Shown: one piece after another, positions 32,554 through 45,575 of the stretch | How the letters are laid out: every line of letters starts with the position of its first letter | Position numbering within the stretch: the stretch's first letter is position 1 | Source: Lumbricus rubellus | Taxonomy: Eukaryota; Annelida; Clitellata; Crassiclitellata; Lumbricidae | Length of the DNA: 64,000 bases | NCBI GenBank assembly: GCA_945859605.1 | Contig: OX243819.1 | Span: forward strand, 10,134,826-10,198,825 | Direction of reading: 5' to 3' | Notes under the pieces: model-generated | The model's input: the letters and a program-made list of their open reading frames with translations, nothing else | The model's database searches: none | What the model was told of the DNA's origin: nothing | Program-made: the position numbers and the translations under genes

Positions 32554-35500
32554 ATGAACACTTTCCTCCAGCGGAACACGTCAATCGGTCAAACGGAACC
32601 AATGGAACCGGAACTGAACTCGTCCGCCATTTCCGACCCCTTAACATTTCCTCCGGACGGTGCGAAGGCGATTCCGATGATGGCCCAGGGCGCCATGATC
32701 CTCATGTACACACTGGTCGTCCTACTTTCCGTCGGCGGAAACACACTCGTCGTCTTCTCGATCGTCGCTCACCAGCGCATGAAGACAGTGACGAACTACT
32801 TTATCCTGAACCTCGCCTGTGCGGACATGTTGACGGCCGTCCTCTGTATTCCCTTCACCCTCATCGCCAACCTTCTGATGCGCTACTGGCCGTTCGGTCA
32901 GTGGATGTGTCCCATCGTCACCTACGCTCAGAGCGTCGCCGTCTTCCTGACCGCCTTCACACTCGTCGGCATCAGCCTCGACCGGTTCCGCGCAGTCCTC
33001 TACCCGCTGAAGCCCCGGATGTCCATCCGTCAGGCGGCCTTCGTCATCGCGCAGGTCTGGCTGTTCTCGCTGGCGGTCCCACTTCCGGTGGCCATCTTGT
33101 CGAAGGTGGTGAACGAGACGGATCTGCACGGAAACAGTCGCGAGATCTGCAAGGAGGAGTGGAGCGACGATCGACAGAAGTACGTCTACACGATCGTCAT
33201 CATGATCTTTCAGTACTTTCTGCCGCTGTCCGTGCTCATCTTCACCTATACGAGCATCGGATTTATCATCTGGATTAAGAAGACGCCAGGAGAAGCAGAG
33301 AACAGCAGAGATCAGAGACTGGCCGCGTCAAAACGAAAGGTCAGTATTCCTACCATATCCCTTCTGTCATTACATCTTTCTCTTTCTATTTGTCTGTCTG
33401 TCTCTCTTTCTCTCTCTCTGTAATATCCAAAATTTTAAGTCTTAATCTGCGTACCTATACATGTATATTCTGTGTATTTTGCGACCAAATTCCCCGAAAT
33501 AGAAACCTCCACGGAATTTGTTATATTGCAACATTGTTTAGATGTGTCTTAAAAAATTGAGGACGCGGCTACTTACATGTAGATCGCTTTGCTTGCAATG
33601 AGGTTCGGGCTTCCACTGGTGTGCATAGGACAAATGCTTTAGTCATACATTTAATTGGTATATGCCTTCGATGGTCATTAGGTTCATATTCATAGTTGCC
33701 AGTGTACTTTGAAGGAAGGACAATAGTAAATTCAGTTGCATTGTAGGCCTACCGCATGGCTTTTTTTTAATGAAGCGGTCTTCCGCAATCGCACTCAAAA
33801 GAACGCTTTCAAAATGTTGATTGTAAGACAATCGTGATAATAAAAATGCAAATTACGTGATAATAAAAAATGCAGTGATGAGAACTCTCAGTCGTGATGA
33901 TGCCGATTAAATCAAGGTTCATAAGTAAGATAATAACATCGTAGAAATTATTAGATTAGAAGAAATTACAAGAAATTCAAGAAATAAGGGTTCGATTTGC
34001 GAGGTAGCATACACGTGAGACTAACAGTAGGAATTTAAGTTGGTGTAACCTTTCTTGGCGATTCGATTTGACTTTGCAACATTTCAAAGTCCGGGCGGTA
34101 TGCACCGAACTGCAATGGCAAACACGAAACCACACGGTGTTCGACTCAGGCTGTGTGTGACCATCAAAAGATGAAAAAATTTCATACATACATTGTAGGA
34201 TACTCGTTAAAAGTCTGTCTATAAAGAAAGGCATCTATTCATCGGCATCAATTACAGACAGCCATGTAGGAATCGGCATGCTTTAAAACCTTCCTTCAGA
34301 CCTTCCTGTTGACTGTCTGCTTGTAGTTTGTCTGCGTTTTAACGGGTTTCGGTCTGTCATACTCAAATTACTCATTCTGATTGAATGATTGATGATAAAC
34401 GAAGACATAATTATAATTATTATAATACTGTAGATCTGTAAATTTACAAATGGAACCCGGGGTCAAATATTACACGTCTACGAAGTAGTTCGGGTACAGT
34501 TCTGACACCGACACCATTTATGCTTTATTCTGTAGACTGTTCATAGCTCCGACCTTCTACCTGCTATTACTTTGCTGCTGCAGTTCTATTAATGTGTTTC
34601 TTATCTGCAACGTGGATTTATCAAGCTTAAAGCACAGTATAGAATATACGGCATGCAATGGTGACATTTGTTTTTACGACAGCGTATAAAGTTCAGGTTG
34701 TGCGACAGGTCAGCAGCTGTACCTGATTTGAATCTAAGATTCTAAGAAAGATTATTAGATGACGTTAGTGCTTAGCAACCCATATATCTTTGGATATGTA
34801 TATATATGCATAAATTATGCATATATATGCATAATTTTGTGTGTATATATGTACTATATACATATATATTGATTAGATACAGAATGCCATATTTTCATGG
34901 ACATCTACATCTACAAGCAGATCTAAGTAATATTTAGAGAAGAAATTCTTCAATCACTGTAGGACAGCGGTTCTCAACCTGTGGGTCGCGACCCCCTCGG
35001 GGGTCGCCTGACATTTTGCCAGGGGTCGCCTGGCCTCTTCAGAAATTTGCAAAAGATATCAGCCAAATAGCAATTTCAACAAACTGAAATAAATTTTTAT
35101 TCATAATTTTGCTATGATTCATCAGTTAGATTGCGGCAGCTAATTTAATTTTTTCCATTTTAGTTTTCAAATGTAAATTCTGCTATTCTTCGAAAGAAAC
35201 AAAGGGAGGAATATTTTTTGAAGTCTAGACCACCTCTCTGAGGACTGAAATTATGAGTAGGCTAATGTTTTTAGATGATGACTTAGAATGTTACGGTGCA
35301 CAAATCCAAAATATTGTTAACAACTGGGAGGTCGACATTCTGAAGTCTTAAACCATGACTATCAGCATTGACAAAATTCAGATGACAGCTTAAAATAGGC
35401 TACTGATTGGAAATTTAGAAAAACATTAAGAATGGAAAAAGTCATAAACCATGCCTTCAACACTGAAATTATGAAGTTTTTTAAATTGAGGTTCTAAACA

Positions 35501-38500
35501 GTGGGAGGAGACACTTTGAAGTCGTAAAGACGTAAAGCACGACTATCAGCACTGAAATGATGAAGAGTTTCGTTAAAACGACAGCCTAAAATGCTACCAT
35601 TGCGGGGTGGAAAATTGTTGACATATGGGGAATGGCATGTAGTCCTACGTCCATTCTCCAAACTATCTCTGCTCGGCGCATTCATAAGAACACAAATGAA
35701 GTTTATGAAATTGCTAGCATCGCAAAACGAATCAATAAGGTGAAATGAGTGTTAAGAAAAGAAGAACTAGGCCTATTGACCAATTTTCAGAGTAGCCTAT
35801 TGCTTAATAGTTGCAGCATGAATAGAGAAATTATATAGAATTAGGTCTTTGTTATGGCATTTTATCGGTAGTATCAATGAAACCCAACAAGTAAGCCGCA
35901 TAGCACTATTCAGATAGGCTATTCTAACCATCCTAGCTATGTAGGAAAGCATGACCAGTATTTTAAGAACAAAGCTGATGAATGTGATGATGCCAAGAAG
36001 GCACACTTTACTTGAGACAGCGGGTTTGAAGAATTCCAGTTCTAGGCCTAAGCCAGACGCTGCAGCTGTTGAAGCTGCATCACAAGCCGAATAGGCTTAT
36101 ATAACTTCGACTACTTCAAACTAAAGGAAACCTCATACAACTTACTGCCAAAAACAGTTTTCGTATTATGAGGGTGAAAATGCATAACAATGGATAATAG
36201 TAAAACATGATGTGAAACGGAGGTTGTTACACAATCAATTTTGTCGTTGGGGGTCGTCACAACTTTTGAAATGTTAAAAAGGGGTCGCCGGACTAAAAAG
36301 GTTGAGAACCGCTGCTGTAGGAAGTATAAATAGCCTACTGCTTGAGGCTGGGCCATGCATAGGCCCACCACCAGTGGCTCCTTTAAAAGTTTTCTGTGCA
36401 ATATAGATCCTGCATTATTTCGTAATGGCACGTGCCATGTAATACGCCTAGCCACCATACTGTCTTCTCCACTTGGCCATCACGGATGGACTCTGACCTT
36501 GCACCGGAAAGGGCAAAGCTGCAGTCTGGTCATTACGGACTTGATTTGATATAGCGCCGGGGATGTGCTGGTCTCCCTGACGTGGCGTTTGTGTGGTGCT
36601 GTAAAATTACGAGGATTTGCATTTACATGTAGCAGTGGCTATACGAAATGGATATGTAGATTACCCATGGAAGTGAATGAGTGAGAACAGAATTTGTCAA
36701 TGAGATAATATTCGATGAGTTAAGGTGAGTCTGTATGCATGCATAATTATTAGGAACGCAGAAGTAACGTTGAACAAATCAATCCGTCATAAATAAAAGA
36801 ACATCTTGAGTGAACGGAACGATCTAACTAGGCCTATGTACATCATCGTATTTTATTGTATTGTATTTATAAATTTATATGGCGCCTCTCGTAGGTGCAC
36901 AATAATCAGAGGGGCACCATGTGCGAGAGACCAAGAGAAAATAAAGTGATCTCGAGACAATTGACCTGTACACTGGATACAGGCATTGCACATTGCACAC
37001 AGTCATACTCTGCAGCGTTAATGGTCGTTAGGTCTTTGTGTGTGCTGCACTGTAGAATGAATTGCCCACGAAAGCACATGGGTTGATTATCTCTTTCCTT
37101 GTATAGACCTATATAGGCTTACATATAATGACCTGTTGTAAACCTGAACCAGGAAGAGAATCTCTTCCTGTCATTGTCATGCTGACAATTTCATTGTCAT
37201 GCTGACATGTTTTCCATCCGACGACACAGTTTCATCAACATGGGATCAACATGGGAAAAATGTCTTGCCTTTAATCGTGACAGTCCATTGTTTTGAGCGG
37301 CGACTCTTCTGTGTTTCTGGTATTAATTTCCATAATAAACTATTTCAAAACGTCACTCGAAAGCCAAGTGCAGGGCAACAGCTTATCCACGAGCGCTGAC
37401 TATAACAGCTGCACTGCTGCAGTTAGTCTTACTATAGATTTAAAATTGTCTCCACTCATGACCAAGGACAAAGATGAATTCTAAGGTCACCTCCTCTTTG
37501 GCTATGCAGCGACTCCGACGCTATTAACATCAACTTGTGGTATAGCAGCGTTGTTTTGCCTAATTCTTTTCCTCCCAGTGGGCGGCGGCCAAACCATCTG
37601 TCCACGTAGACCCTCAAAAACTTCGCCTAATTCCTATTTACCAGCAGAAGCCGGGCGTTCGCCACGCACTGGCAGTCACCTAACGATGTTTTGTTGCTCC
37701 TATATATGGCGATCGCTACCATCGCCCGACCGCAACGTAATCACCGTTGTATAGGATGGCAATGACTTCGAGCCGAGCGCTGCTGACAGCGAACGATTTC
37801 TTTAGGAGGGTCGTTAGTTACCACGGAAACAACGACGACTTTGGTTCGCAGCGTTGTGATATCGATTCTCGGTCGAGGACAGAGAGCTTCTGCTTCAATT
37901 ATTCTGCTCTTCTGAAGCTCAAAGGGAAGGTGATCGCCACCATCAGTCCTTGTAAACTGTGTGGAAGAAGCAATTGCGTTGCGGTCAGCCACAAAGCAAT
38001 CGAAAAGTGAATGCATGCTGGTGTAATTTTTCCTTGCAATGACATTCAAGATCGTATGAAAAACCAGAGCAGTCGTGGTATAGCCTACGCGGGTAGTCTA
38101 TACAGAGTGTATACGCCTAGTTATCCCACAAATGTTTGTGCATAGTAAACGGAAAAATGACCTGCAAACAGACCTAGGTAACTGTATCGTGTAGAGTCCG
38201 TAGGCCTACTCACTTCCAAGGCTTAAAGTGTGACTGAAAGGTCATGGACAGCGTCTAGGCAATTATTTTCAAATCTGAACACCTTCCTGCCACTAATTAG
38301 GTCAGCACAGCGAGAAATGGTAATTGGCGTCAAGGACTCAAGGCACTTCTTTTTCTACAGTGCTAGCCTCTAATTTTGCCGCAACAGCCCTACATTTAAC
38401 ATCATCATTTATAATTTTATTTTATCGGTTAGCGTTGTAGATATTAAAAGGAGCGCTACATAAATTCTCAGAGTGAATGAACGAATGTCAAAGCAACGAC

Positions 38501-41176
38501 TGAGGTCTAGCCTACACACTGGAGCACCGCAGTGGAGCCCGCAGTTTGAAGCCTTCGAGTCGGTTAATTCTTCACGTGCCATTGAAATCGCCAGGGCATT
38601 CAACATAATTCAACCGTCAATGCAGTGACTTTCTAAGCGCAGTTGGCAAGGCTTGATGTGCAATCATCAGAGATATAGCAGCTGTCTAGACTAGTCATCG
38701 GATATTTTTCGTTTGCGATTGATCGCATCGCTGGATATACTATGCCCGACGACGACCAGAACGTGGACGTCGCTTCGGTTTCAATCTCTCGTCTTGATCT
38801 GATTTCCTCCGCAGACCGTATAAACGAATTTCGTGCGAAAATTCGCCTCCGCTGACCTGCATGGCAGCGCGCAATTTTCTTAAAGAACGTGTCAGGAATA
38901 AGCTAACGTTTCTTGACAGAAATGACAATGCGCGCTGAGCACAAGGACCCGCAAGTGGCAAATGGTACCATTCATTCGGTTCGATTTTTATTAGTGAGTA
39001 TATATATAATGTATATATGTATATATGTATATAATGTATATTAGGCTATACGGAAAAAGATTAACAAGTTAGCCATAAAACGACAGTCTGTATTATAGAG
39101 ACAGGTCGAGCAGTGTTGCCACTGGTTGGTAACCTCTGTCATCGTAAAATGGACGCTTCAATGAAATGGATATGGCGTAGGCCTACACTTAGAGCGAAAG
39201 ACCGAAGCAGATGAGGAAAATATTATCGCATCGCTCGTATAGGCGAAACGAGAAACGTGAAATTGTTTATTGTAGAATATTAGACGAATGATGGTTTGAG
39301 TTGATAATGTTGGATTGAAGTTATTTTTGTTCATCACTCAGATCGATATTCACTGTTTGCATCTGGTGATGACTATCGTATAAAGCGATAATAGTTCTGA
39401 TAATTATTATTATTTTGAGATAGGTCTAGATCAAACAGTGATTCAAATCTTGTATTCTGTTATCAAACATTATCATCATCATCTTCGTCATCGCCGTTAT
39501 CATCATCATCATCGTCGTCGTCATCATTATCATCGCCATTATCATCATCATCATCGTCATTATCATTATCGTCGTCATCATCAGGTTCTAAAACAAAACA
39601 AGAGACATAAAACAAACCTGCACCAACACAGCACTTCATCATGAGGTGGCAATGTGTTTAGAACATTATCCGCAATAGATGGCACTGCATCGCCATAAAT
39701 TATATCAAGCAGCCTTATTACGTTCTTGTTGTGATACGCTTGGTTGCCCATTCTATCCATTACATGTAGGCCTAAGTGTTTTGTTGGACTACATATTATT
39801 TGATTTATATGTTCCAAGTTTTCGCCCACATTTCTAAACATCGGGAATTCTAAGGAGAGATTGATGATTGATAATTGCATCTTAGGACTTGCTTGAGACT
39901 AGACTCTAGGATGAAGACTCTAGAGCCAGCAATATTTCTTTAGATAGGCTATCAGTGCAGTCTGTTGATGCGAAGCTATTGGTTTTCTCTACTTGAATGT
40001 GTGCAACTGCCAATCATGACTTTATTTTTTATTGTTCACTGGCCATTGTTTTGGAATCATTGTATGTCTGGTGCATGTAATAGTCTACAATTATTGTAAA
40101 TGCCATCGAACGAAATATAGGACAGCGTGGAGAAAGCGCTTTTATGAGTTAGCCTACTTTTAGATATGCTACTATTATTTAGTGTCCTGATGCGTCGTAA
40201 ATATTGTTTCAAATGCTGCATCAGTTGATTTTCACTTTAAGAAACGTTCTCTAAAGAACGTTCTCTCATCGCCCACAGTCGCAGTTGTCTAGATCAGTTA
40301 GACTGTTAGATGACCAGCAGCGCTTTTGGGAAGTGTAAAAAGGGCGCTATAAAAGAAGTAGGCTATGTTTTGTTAGACTATAATATTTGAAACGCCTATT
40401 GGATTCGGTTTCATTATCGAAAACAGTTAAACACACCAGGATTATATTACGATTAAAATAAGTGAAACTAATAAGTAAGTTGATCGTGTTTTTTCCGCTG
40501 TGGGAAGTGCTTCACAAACCTTCATAATATTAGATCAGATCAGATTAGATTAAATTAAATTAGATTTCTGATGTTGTTGTTGTTGTTGTGACTGCTGCAG
40601 ATGGTGAAGATGATGATAACGGTGGTGGTGATATACGCGCTGTGCTGGCTCCCACTGCATTGCATAACGCTGGTCGGCGACACCCATCCGTCCGTCTGGC
40701 AGTTCCCGCACATCCAGACGATCTGGATCGCCTGCCACTGGCTGGCGATGAGCAACTGCTGCTACAATCCGTTCGTCTACTTCTGGATGAACGCAAAGTT
40801 CCGCCACGGCTTCCGCCACGCGCTGCGCTGGTGCCCTTGCGTCCGTGGGGTCCACGGTCTGCAGGGAACCATGGCCATCTACTCTACGGTCAACCAGCGC
40901 CAGACCGTCGTGTCCTACTCGCCTGGGAAGACGTCGCATCTCCAGACTAGGAACACCTCGTCCGACGCTCCCCTATCGGCCAAGAGGTTCTCCGTGGGAG
41001 GGGCGCACCACCCTACAGCCACCCCATCCGCTGGGAGCGCCGTCATGTCCCCCTACTCAACACGATTTCAACAGCGGTCGTGTTCATCGGCTGCGCTGTC
41101 AGGCGCTGAGTCGGCGCGGCTGGCGGGAAGATATCATGGTTATCACAAACAAGTCTCTATGGAGTTGGACCGCTAG
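32554..41176 (+). CDS. Luqin/RYamide-type neuropeptide GPCR (rhodopsin class), two coding exons
   Basis: Exon 1 is 32,554-33,339 (donor AAG/GTCAGT), exon 2 is 40,601-41,176 (acceptor CTGCTGCAG, phase 0): 262+191=453 residues. The extracellular N-terminus has N-glycosylation sites at N8 and N22. Seven TM segments follow: GN in TM1 (N63), LACAD in TM2 (D91), disulfide C119-C199, DRF replacing DRY (143-145), W169 in TM4, P224 in TM5, CWLP in TM6 (277-280) and NPFVY in TM7 (318-322). WCPC (339-342) is a likely palmitoylation site. The TM2-TM3 text YWPFGQWMC and TM7 text CHWLAMSNCCYNPFVY are typical of luqin/RYamide receptors within the NPY/tachykinin-related group. These receptors sit in the plasma membrane and couple amidated peptides to G proteins. 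NPY-like or tachykinin-like receptors are the alternatives. Third codon positions are strongly C/G, unlike the AT-rich flanks. Confidence 0.9.
33340..34964. other. GPCR intron, first part
   Basis: Starts with a TCTCTGTCTG-rich stretch (33,365-33,420), then AT-rich sequence with a TATATGCATA palindromic patch at 34,795-34,870. No embedded gene recognised. Confidence 0.5.
34965..36314. mobile_element. hAT non-autonomous element in the GPCR intron
   Basis: Ends CAGCGGTTCTCAACCTGTGG and its complement GGTTGAGAACCGCTG, with a second pairing GGGTCGC/GGGGTCGCC just inside. CTGTAGGA directly flanks both ends (34,957-34,964 and 36,315-36,322), a perfect 8-bp target duplication, diagnostic of hAT. CAG.GGTTCTCAACC is the classic hAT terminus. 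The interior holds a diverged direct repeat (GACTATCAGCAYTGA, about 35,335-35,410 and 35,510-35,590). No intact transposase or BED zinc finger is seen. It is 1350 bp long. Confidence 0.92.
36445..36625 (+). repeat. Dispersed repeat R1, copy 2
   Basis: Shares TTACGGACTTGATTTGATAT, GCTGGTCTCCCTGACGTGGC and GAGGATTTGCATTTACA with the copy at 4903-5145. Lies inside the receptor intron. Confidence 0.6.
36626..40600. other. GPCR intron, last part
   Basis: Contains L2-type tails at 36,873-36,940 (minus; GGCGCCATATAAAT with AATAC tail) and 38,451-38,490 (plus; GAGCGCTACATAAAT with GAATGAAC tail). A short repeat R4 (ACTCGAAAGCCAAGTGCAGG, CAACAGCTTATCCACGAGCG) lies at 37,345-37,400, with its partner at 52,967-53,025. 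A CATCAT/CGTCAT tract lies at 39,468-39,585 and (TGT)n before the acceptor. Open frames at 37,747-38,010 and 38,740-38,961 carry no recognisable domain. Confidence 0.5.
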
Positions 41177-41421
41177 AGAGATGTAGAACAGGAGCACCAT
41201 CGGACGATGGTTTTAAACTGACGCACAGATACAACATTTAGGCTTGCTGTCTGTGAATATGAAAAAAATAAGCTTTGACTACAAATGTTTATGTTCATAA
41301 TTATTGACGCTTTCATAGGAAACGGATGTTCGCTTTCCATTCTGCTTTGGGTCGATGTAGTGAAATGCGTTGCTGGCACAAAGATATCAAACCGATTCTA
41401 CGTGTAGTCTATTATAGGTCT

Positions 41422-41427
41422 AATAAA
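41422..41427 (+). promoter_or_regulatory. Candidate polyadenylation signal of the GPCR gene
   Basis: AATAAA about 245 bp after the stop codon. A second hexamer lies near 41,494. Either would give an ordinary 3' UTR. Confidence 0.45.
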
Positions 41428-43108
41428 TATGTCGGGTGTGTGTTTTTATAGGTCTTTGCATTTTGACTCACTGAAAAATGATGCAAGGGAAGAAAATAAA
41501 TAGGCAAGTATAGGTATTTTCTTTATTACTCCACTTGCAGACGTGTGCACAATAAGACAGAAAACATCGTTATAATAGGTTACATGATTTACATCAAAGG
41601 AATAATTTTTAATAAAAGGTCAAAATAAATCACAAGTTGAGTGAAATGTCTAAAATGTCAGAAAACAGAGTTTAAAAATGTACAGTATTAAATCGTCATA
41701 TAGGCTATTACAAAATCAGTCCGCATTCTAAAGATCAATTTTATTAAAAATTCAACGACGTCGTCTTGTTGAGATTCTCTGATTGTTCATAAAATAATTA
41801 TAACTGTTAATTGACGGACGAACTTTTATATTTCCTGACTTAATTCTCTCTTTATGCATCTATTCCTTAATTCTGCTCGGTCATGACACTGCAGGTCGCT
41901 TCGTTCACTATTGTTTAAAGACTTAGCCTATGCGAGCACATACAATAAGACGATTGTTTACAGAGCAGAACCGTCGAAAGGACGCCGCATATATAGATGC
42001 AATCATGTCAAAAGACGCAGACGCCCTTAGGGATTACGCCGCATGGACGGCATGGTCATTTATCCAGTGCCGTATTGGAAGATTAGAACGACATGGACAA
42101 GCAAGGTTTCGTATCATTAAAATTAATGTCCAGGCAGTATATGAAGGCCACGGAAACTGGTTGTGCGCCTCCTGTTTTTGACCATGCTGACCGCAGATAA
42201 GGGGGGCGGGGGCGGGGGAAGAGATACAGGCACAGGCTCATAAAGATGAATAGACAGAGGCGGTAGACTAATGAAGCTTTTCAAACCTCACCGCTGCAAT
42301 TACTGACCAAGATATGGGTTGAGACTTTGCAAACTCATGTATGCGTATACATGGTGGTCAATTGTGGTGTTCAAAATGGTTGTAAGTCTTAAGACGTAAT
42401 GCGCAGGTCAGCGGCCATATTGGTTGTTTATTACGCCACTCCGTCATTTCGATGGATTATTTCAACTTTATGCAGAATTCGCGCAGTAATTTCACAAACG
42501 TTGGAGTTTACTGGTTCTAGGTTCGTGTACTGAACTTATTCGTCGGGTTTGTCAAGGATTTTGCGTTGAAAAGGATTTTGTTCGCAAGTCGTCTTGTGTC
42601 GCCCACGTGTTGACCGTTGGACGCCATCTTAATGAACACGGTCGAGCTCAACCGTCAAGACCGTGCGCCTTCACCGCTGTTGTCTGGTGTTTACATATCG
42701 CCGAAGAATGGTTCACGCAGGTCAGTGGAGTTAACTCGATCGGATGTTGTCTCTCGTGGCGTTCAAAACTACCGACCGACAAGCGACAGATGCCTTCGAC
42801 TGTGCAATCCTTGTGCCCGACGATAAGACGGTCACGCGCGTCATCTTCTACCAGCGAGGGGCTTCAGTTTCGTCAGCGTTTCGTGTTTTCGAGCCCTGTC
42901 ACCTGTCGCCGCTCTACTCTATTAACGCAACCTGTACCAGAGACTCTGAACTTTCACACCATCTAAAGGCTGTCGACGGGATTCCGCTGGATGATTCTAC
43001 GTGTCTGCGAGGGATCGCCACTGAAGACTGTTTCCGGCTCACTGTGACTTATTTTGCTATATGATGAAATTTTCTTGTTGTTATGACATTTAACATCACT
43101 TCGGCTAG
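41428..43108. other. Gene-free or unrecognised stretch
   Basis: AT-rich to about 41,900. A frame at 41,930-42,181 (83 codons, ATG start) and overlapping frames at 42,607-43,064 are open in a CpG-rich patch. They match nothing I know and several frames are open at once. The patch leads directly into the SINE/LINE-type 3' tail at 43,109, so 42,540-43,108 may be the body of that retroposon. Confidence 0.35.
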
Positions 43109-43190
43109 TTAGCGCAGAGAGCGCCTCTGAGTAGATTTCTTGAAGAGGCGCTATATAAATTCTCTAAATAAATAAATAAATAAATAAATG
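43109..43190 (+). repeat. L2-type 3' tail with (AAAT)n
   Basis: AGCGCAGAGAGCGCCTCTGA, then GAGGCGCTATATAAATTCTC and (AAATAAAT)n. It is the clearest plus-strand member of the tail family. Confidence 0.7.
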
Positions 43191-43695
43191 CATGTATGCA
43201 GGCAACCGTGCATTCATATACAAGCATGCAAACAGACACGCGTACACATATATAACTTATGCACATACTAAATGCATGCATACAATAATGCAAAAAGCCA
43301 ATACAATTATATATAATTATTATTGTTAAGACGATCTCGGTCAACGTATCAGATTCAACATTGACTATGTAATAGCAGTATATATAGAAAGAAGTGACCA
43401 AGTAAATGGAATTGCCTGTCATCACTATCTAGGCCTATATAGCGTTGTGAGCGGTCAATAATAAACATAGAACTGAGACGGAGAATTTAATGAAACAAAG
43501 CATCCGACTAATATAAATACCTTTGCGGACAGTTTGGTATGCAGCCTGTAATGAAGGGTCTGTTTCCAAATATTCATATCCATGAAGCAATCGCATGCCT
43601 GACTCTTGAGACATGCGTTCTTGTGCATGTAATGATGCGCTGTGGGATCATTGCAGAATATTTAATTCGTTGTCTCGATTCTCATTCGTCTGCAG

Positions 43696-44792
43696 ACGAG
43701 AAAAAGAACGAGAAGAAGAACGAGATGAAGAACGAGATGAAGAACGAGATGAAGAACGAGATAAAGAACGAGATGAAGAACGAGATGAAGAACGAGAAAA
43801 AGAACGAGATGAAGAACGAGATGAAGAACGAGATGAAGAACGAGATGAAGAACGAGATGAAGAACGAGAAGAAGAACGAGATGAAGAACGAGATGAAGAA
43901 CGAGATGAAGAACGAGAAGAAGAACGAGATGAAGAACGAGATGAATAACGAGATGAAGAACGAGATGAAGAACGAGAAGAAGAACGAGATGAAGAACGAG
44001 ATGAATAACGAGATGAAGAACGAGATGAAGAACGAGATGAAGAACGAGATGAAGAACGAGATGAAGAACGAGAAGAAGAACCTGATGAAGAACGAGATGA
44101 ATAACGAGATGAAGAACGAGATGAAAAACGAGATGAAGAACGAGAAGAAGAACGAGATGAAGAACGAGATGAAGAACGAGATGAAGAAAGAGATGAAGAA
44201 CGAGATGAATAACGAGATGAAGAACGAGATGAAGAACCTGATGAAGAACGAGATGAATAACGAGATGAAGAAAGAGATGAAGAACTAGATGAAGAACGAG
44301 ATGAAGAAAGAGATGAAGAACGAGATGAAGAACGAGATGAAGAACGAGATGAAGAACGAGATGAAGAAAGAGATGAAGAACTAGATGAAGAACGAGATGA
44401 AGAACGAGATGAAGAACGAGAAGAAGAACGAGATGAAGAACGAGATGAAGAACGAGATGAGGAACGAGATGAAGAACGAGATGAAGAACGAGATGAAGAA
44501 CGAGATGAAGAACGAGATGAAGAACGAGATGAAGAACGAGATGAATAACGAGATGAAGAACGAGATGAAGAACGAGATGAAGAACGAGATGAAGAACGAG
44601 ATGAAGAACGAGATGAAGAACGAGATGAATAACGAGATGAAGAACGAGATGAAGAAAGAGATGAAGAACGAGATGAAGAACGAGATGAAGAACGAGATGA
44701 AGAACGAGATGAAGAAAGAGATGAAGAACTAGATGAAGAACGAGATTAAGAACGAGATGAAGAACGAGATGAAGAACGAGATGAAGAACGAG
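43696..44792. repeat. 12-bp minisatellite (AACGAGATGAAG)n
   Basis: About 91 units over 1.1 kb. Variants AACGAGAAGAAG, AACGAGATGAAT, AACCTGATGAAG, AAAGAGATGAAG and AACTAGATGAAG recur in the same neighbourhoods, indicating duplication of multi-unit blocks. Because 12 is divisible by three the frame reads KNEM indefinitely; a 249-codon frame results. Stops occur where AACTAG variants arise, so there is no selection for coding. Confidence 0.97.
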
Positions 44793-45575
44793 GCCATCGC
44801 AGAATTTAATCTGTCATCCTTCGCAATTTACAAGCGTAGGCCTACACTCCCATAGGGTTACAAACGGTAAGCAGCATGATGATGCAACATTAAGCGTAGG
44901 ATAAGCTTACTTCTCATGGACATTAAGATGTCGGGCTATATTCCTTGAAGATCTGAATTCTATTAACTTTATGTTAACAGAGGGAGTGGGTGTCCAAAAC
45001 TATGCATACGTACATGTAGGGCCGAGGTTGCCTAGCAAAAAACCTTTGTATAAACATTCGAATCTCTTCCCCATCTATTTCTGGTAACAAGTCTGCATAC
45101 ATCCGGCAGCCTTGTCGCTATTCGGACTATAGATTGTCACCACCCAGCAAAAGATTGATGTTAATGTTGGCCCTGTAGCCTGGGATAGTCTTCCTTTAAA
45201 ATAAGAAGTGAATTACATACATAATTATAATTATATATAATACTATAATTCGTTTTATTGAGAAAATAACCAGTCAACATAACGTGAAGTTAACAAGCAC
45301 AAAGAGTACAGCGGATAAAGCCTAATAAATGTTTTATACTGTATCCGTTTTATGAAGTTTTATTGTTTTTATTTTTCGTTCAAATGGATGCGGCCTAGTA
45401 GCCTACCGAAAATTGTATCTGTCTAAAGAAGAAAAATTTACTGATCAATCTAAAACCTTCCCTATACTTCGCAAGTATCTTGAATCTCTTCCGTTTGATG
45501 AGATTAGCAGCCAGTGCATGGCCACGTAGCCTACGTTTCAAGGCGAGAATGCACAATTACACATGATCTAGACTA
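44793..45575. other. Gene-free stretch
   Basis: AT-rich sequence without recognised features. Confidence 0.35.

Noticed and set aside
38740..38961. 73-codon basic minus-strand frame
   Set aside because: No ATG at the frame start and no family match; an internal exon could not be supported.
42607..43064. Overlapping frames of 106-119 codons
   Set aside because: Several frames are open at once in a CpG-rich patch that leads into a retroposon tail; no protein family recognised.
43539..44732. KNEM-repeat open frames of 249 and 115 codons
   Set aside because: Unit length divisible by three keeps the frame open; variant units create stops freely, so no coding constraint.
43696..44792. CRISPR-like array
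   Set aside because: Units are contiguous without unique spacers, and the window is eukaryotic.
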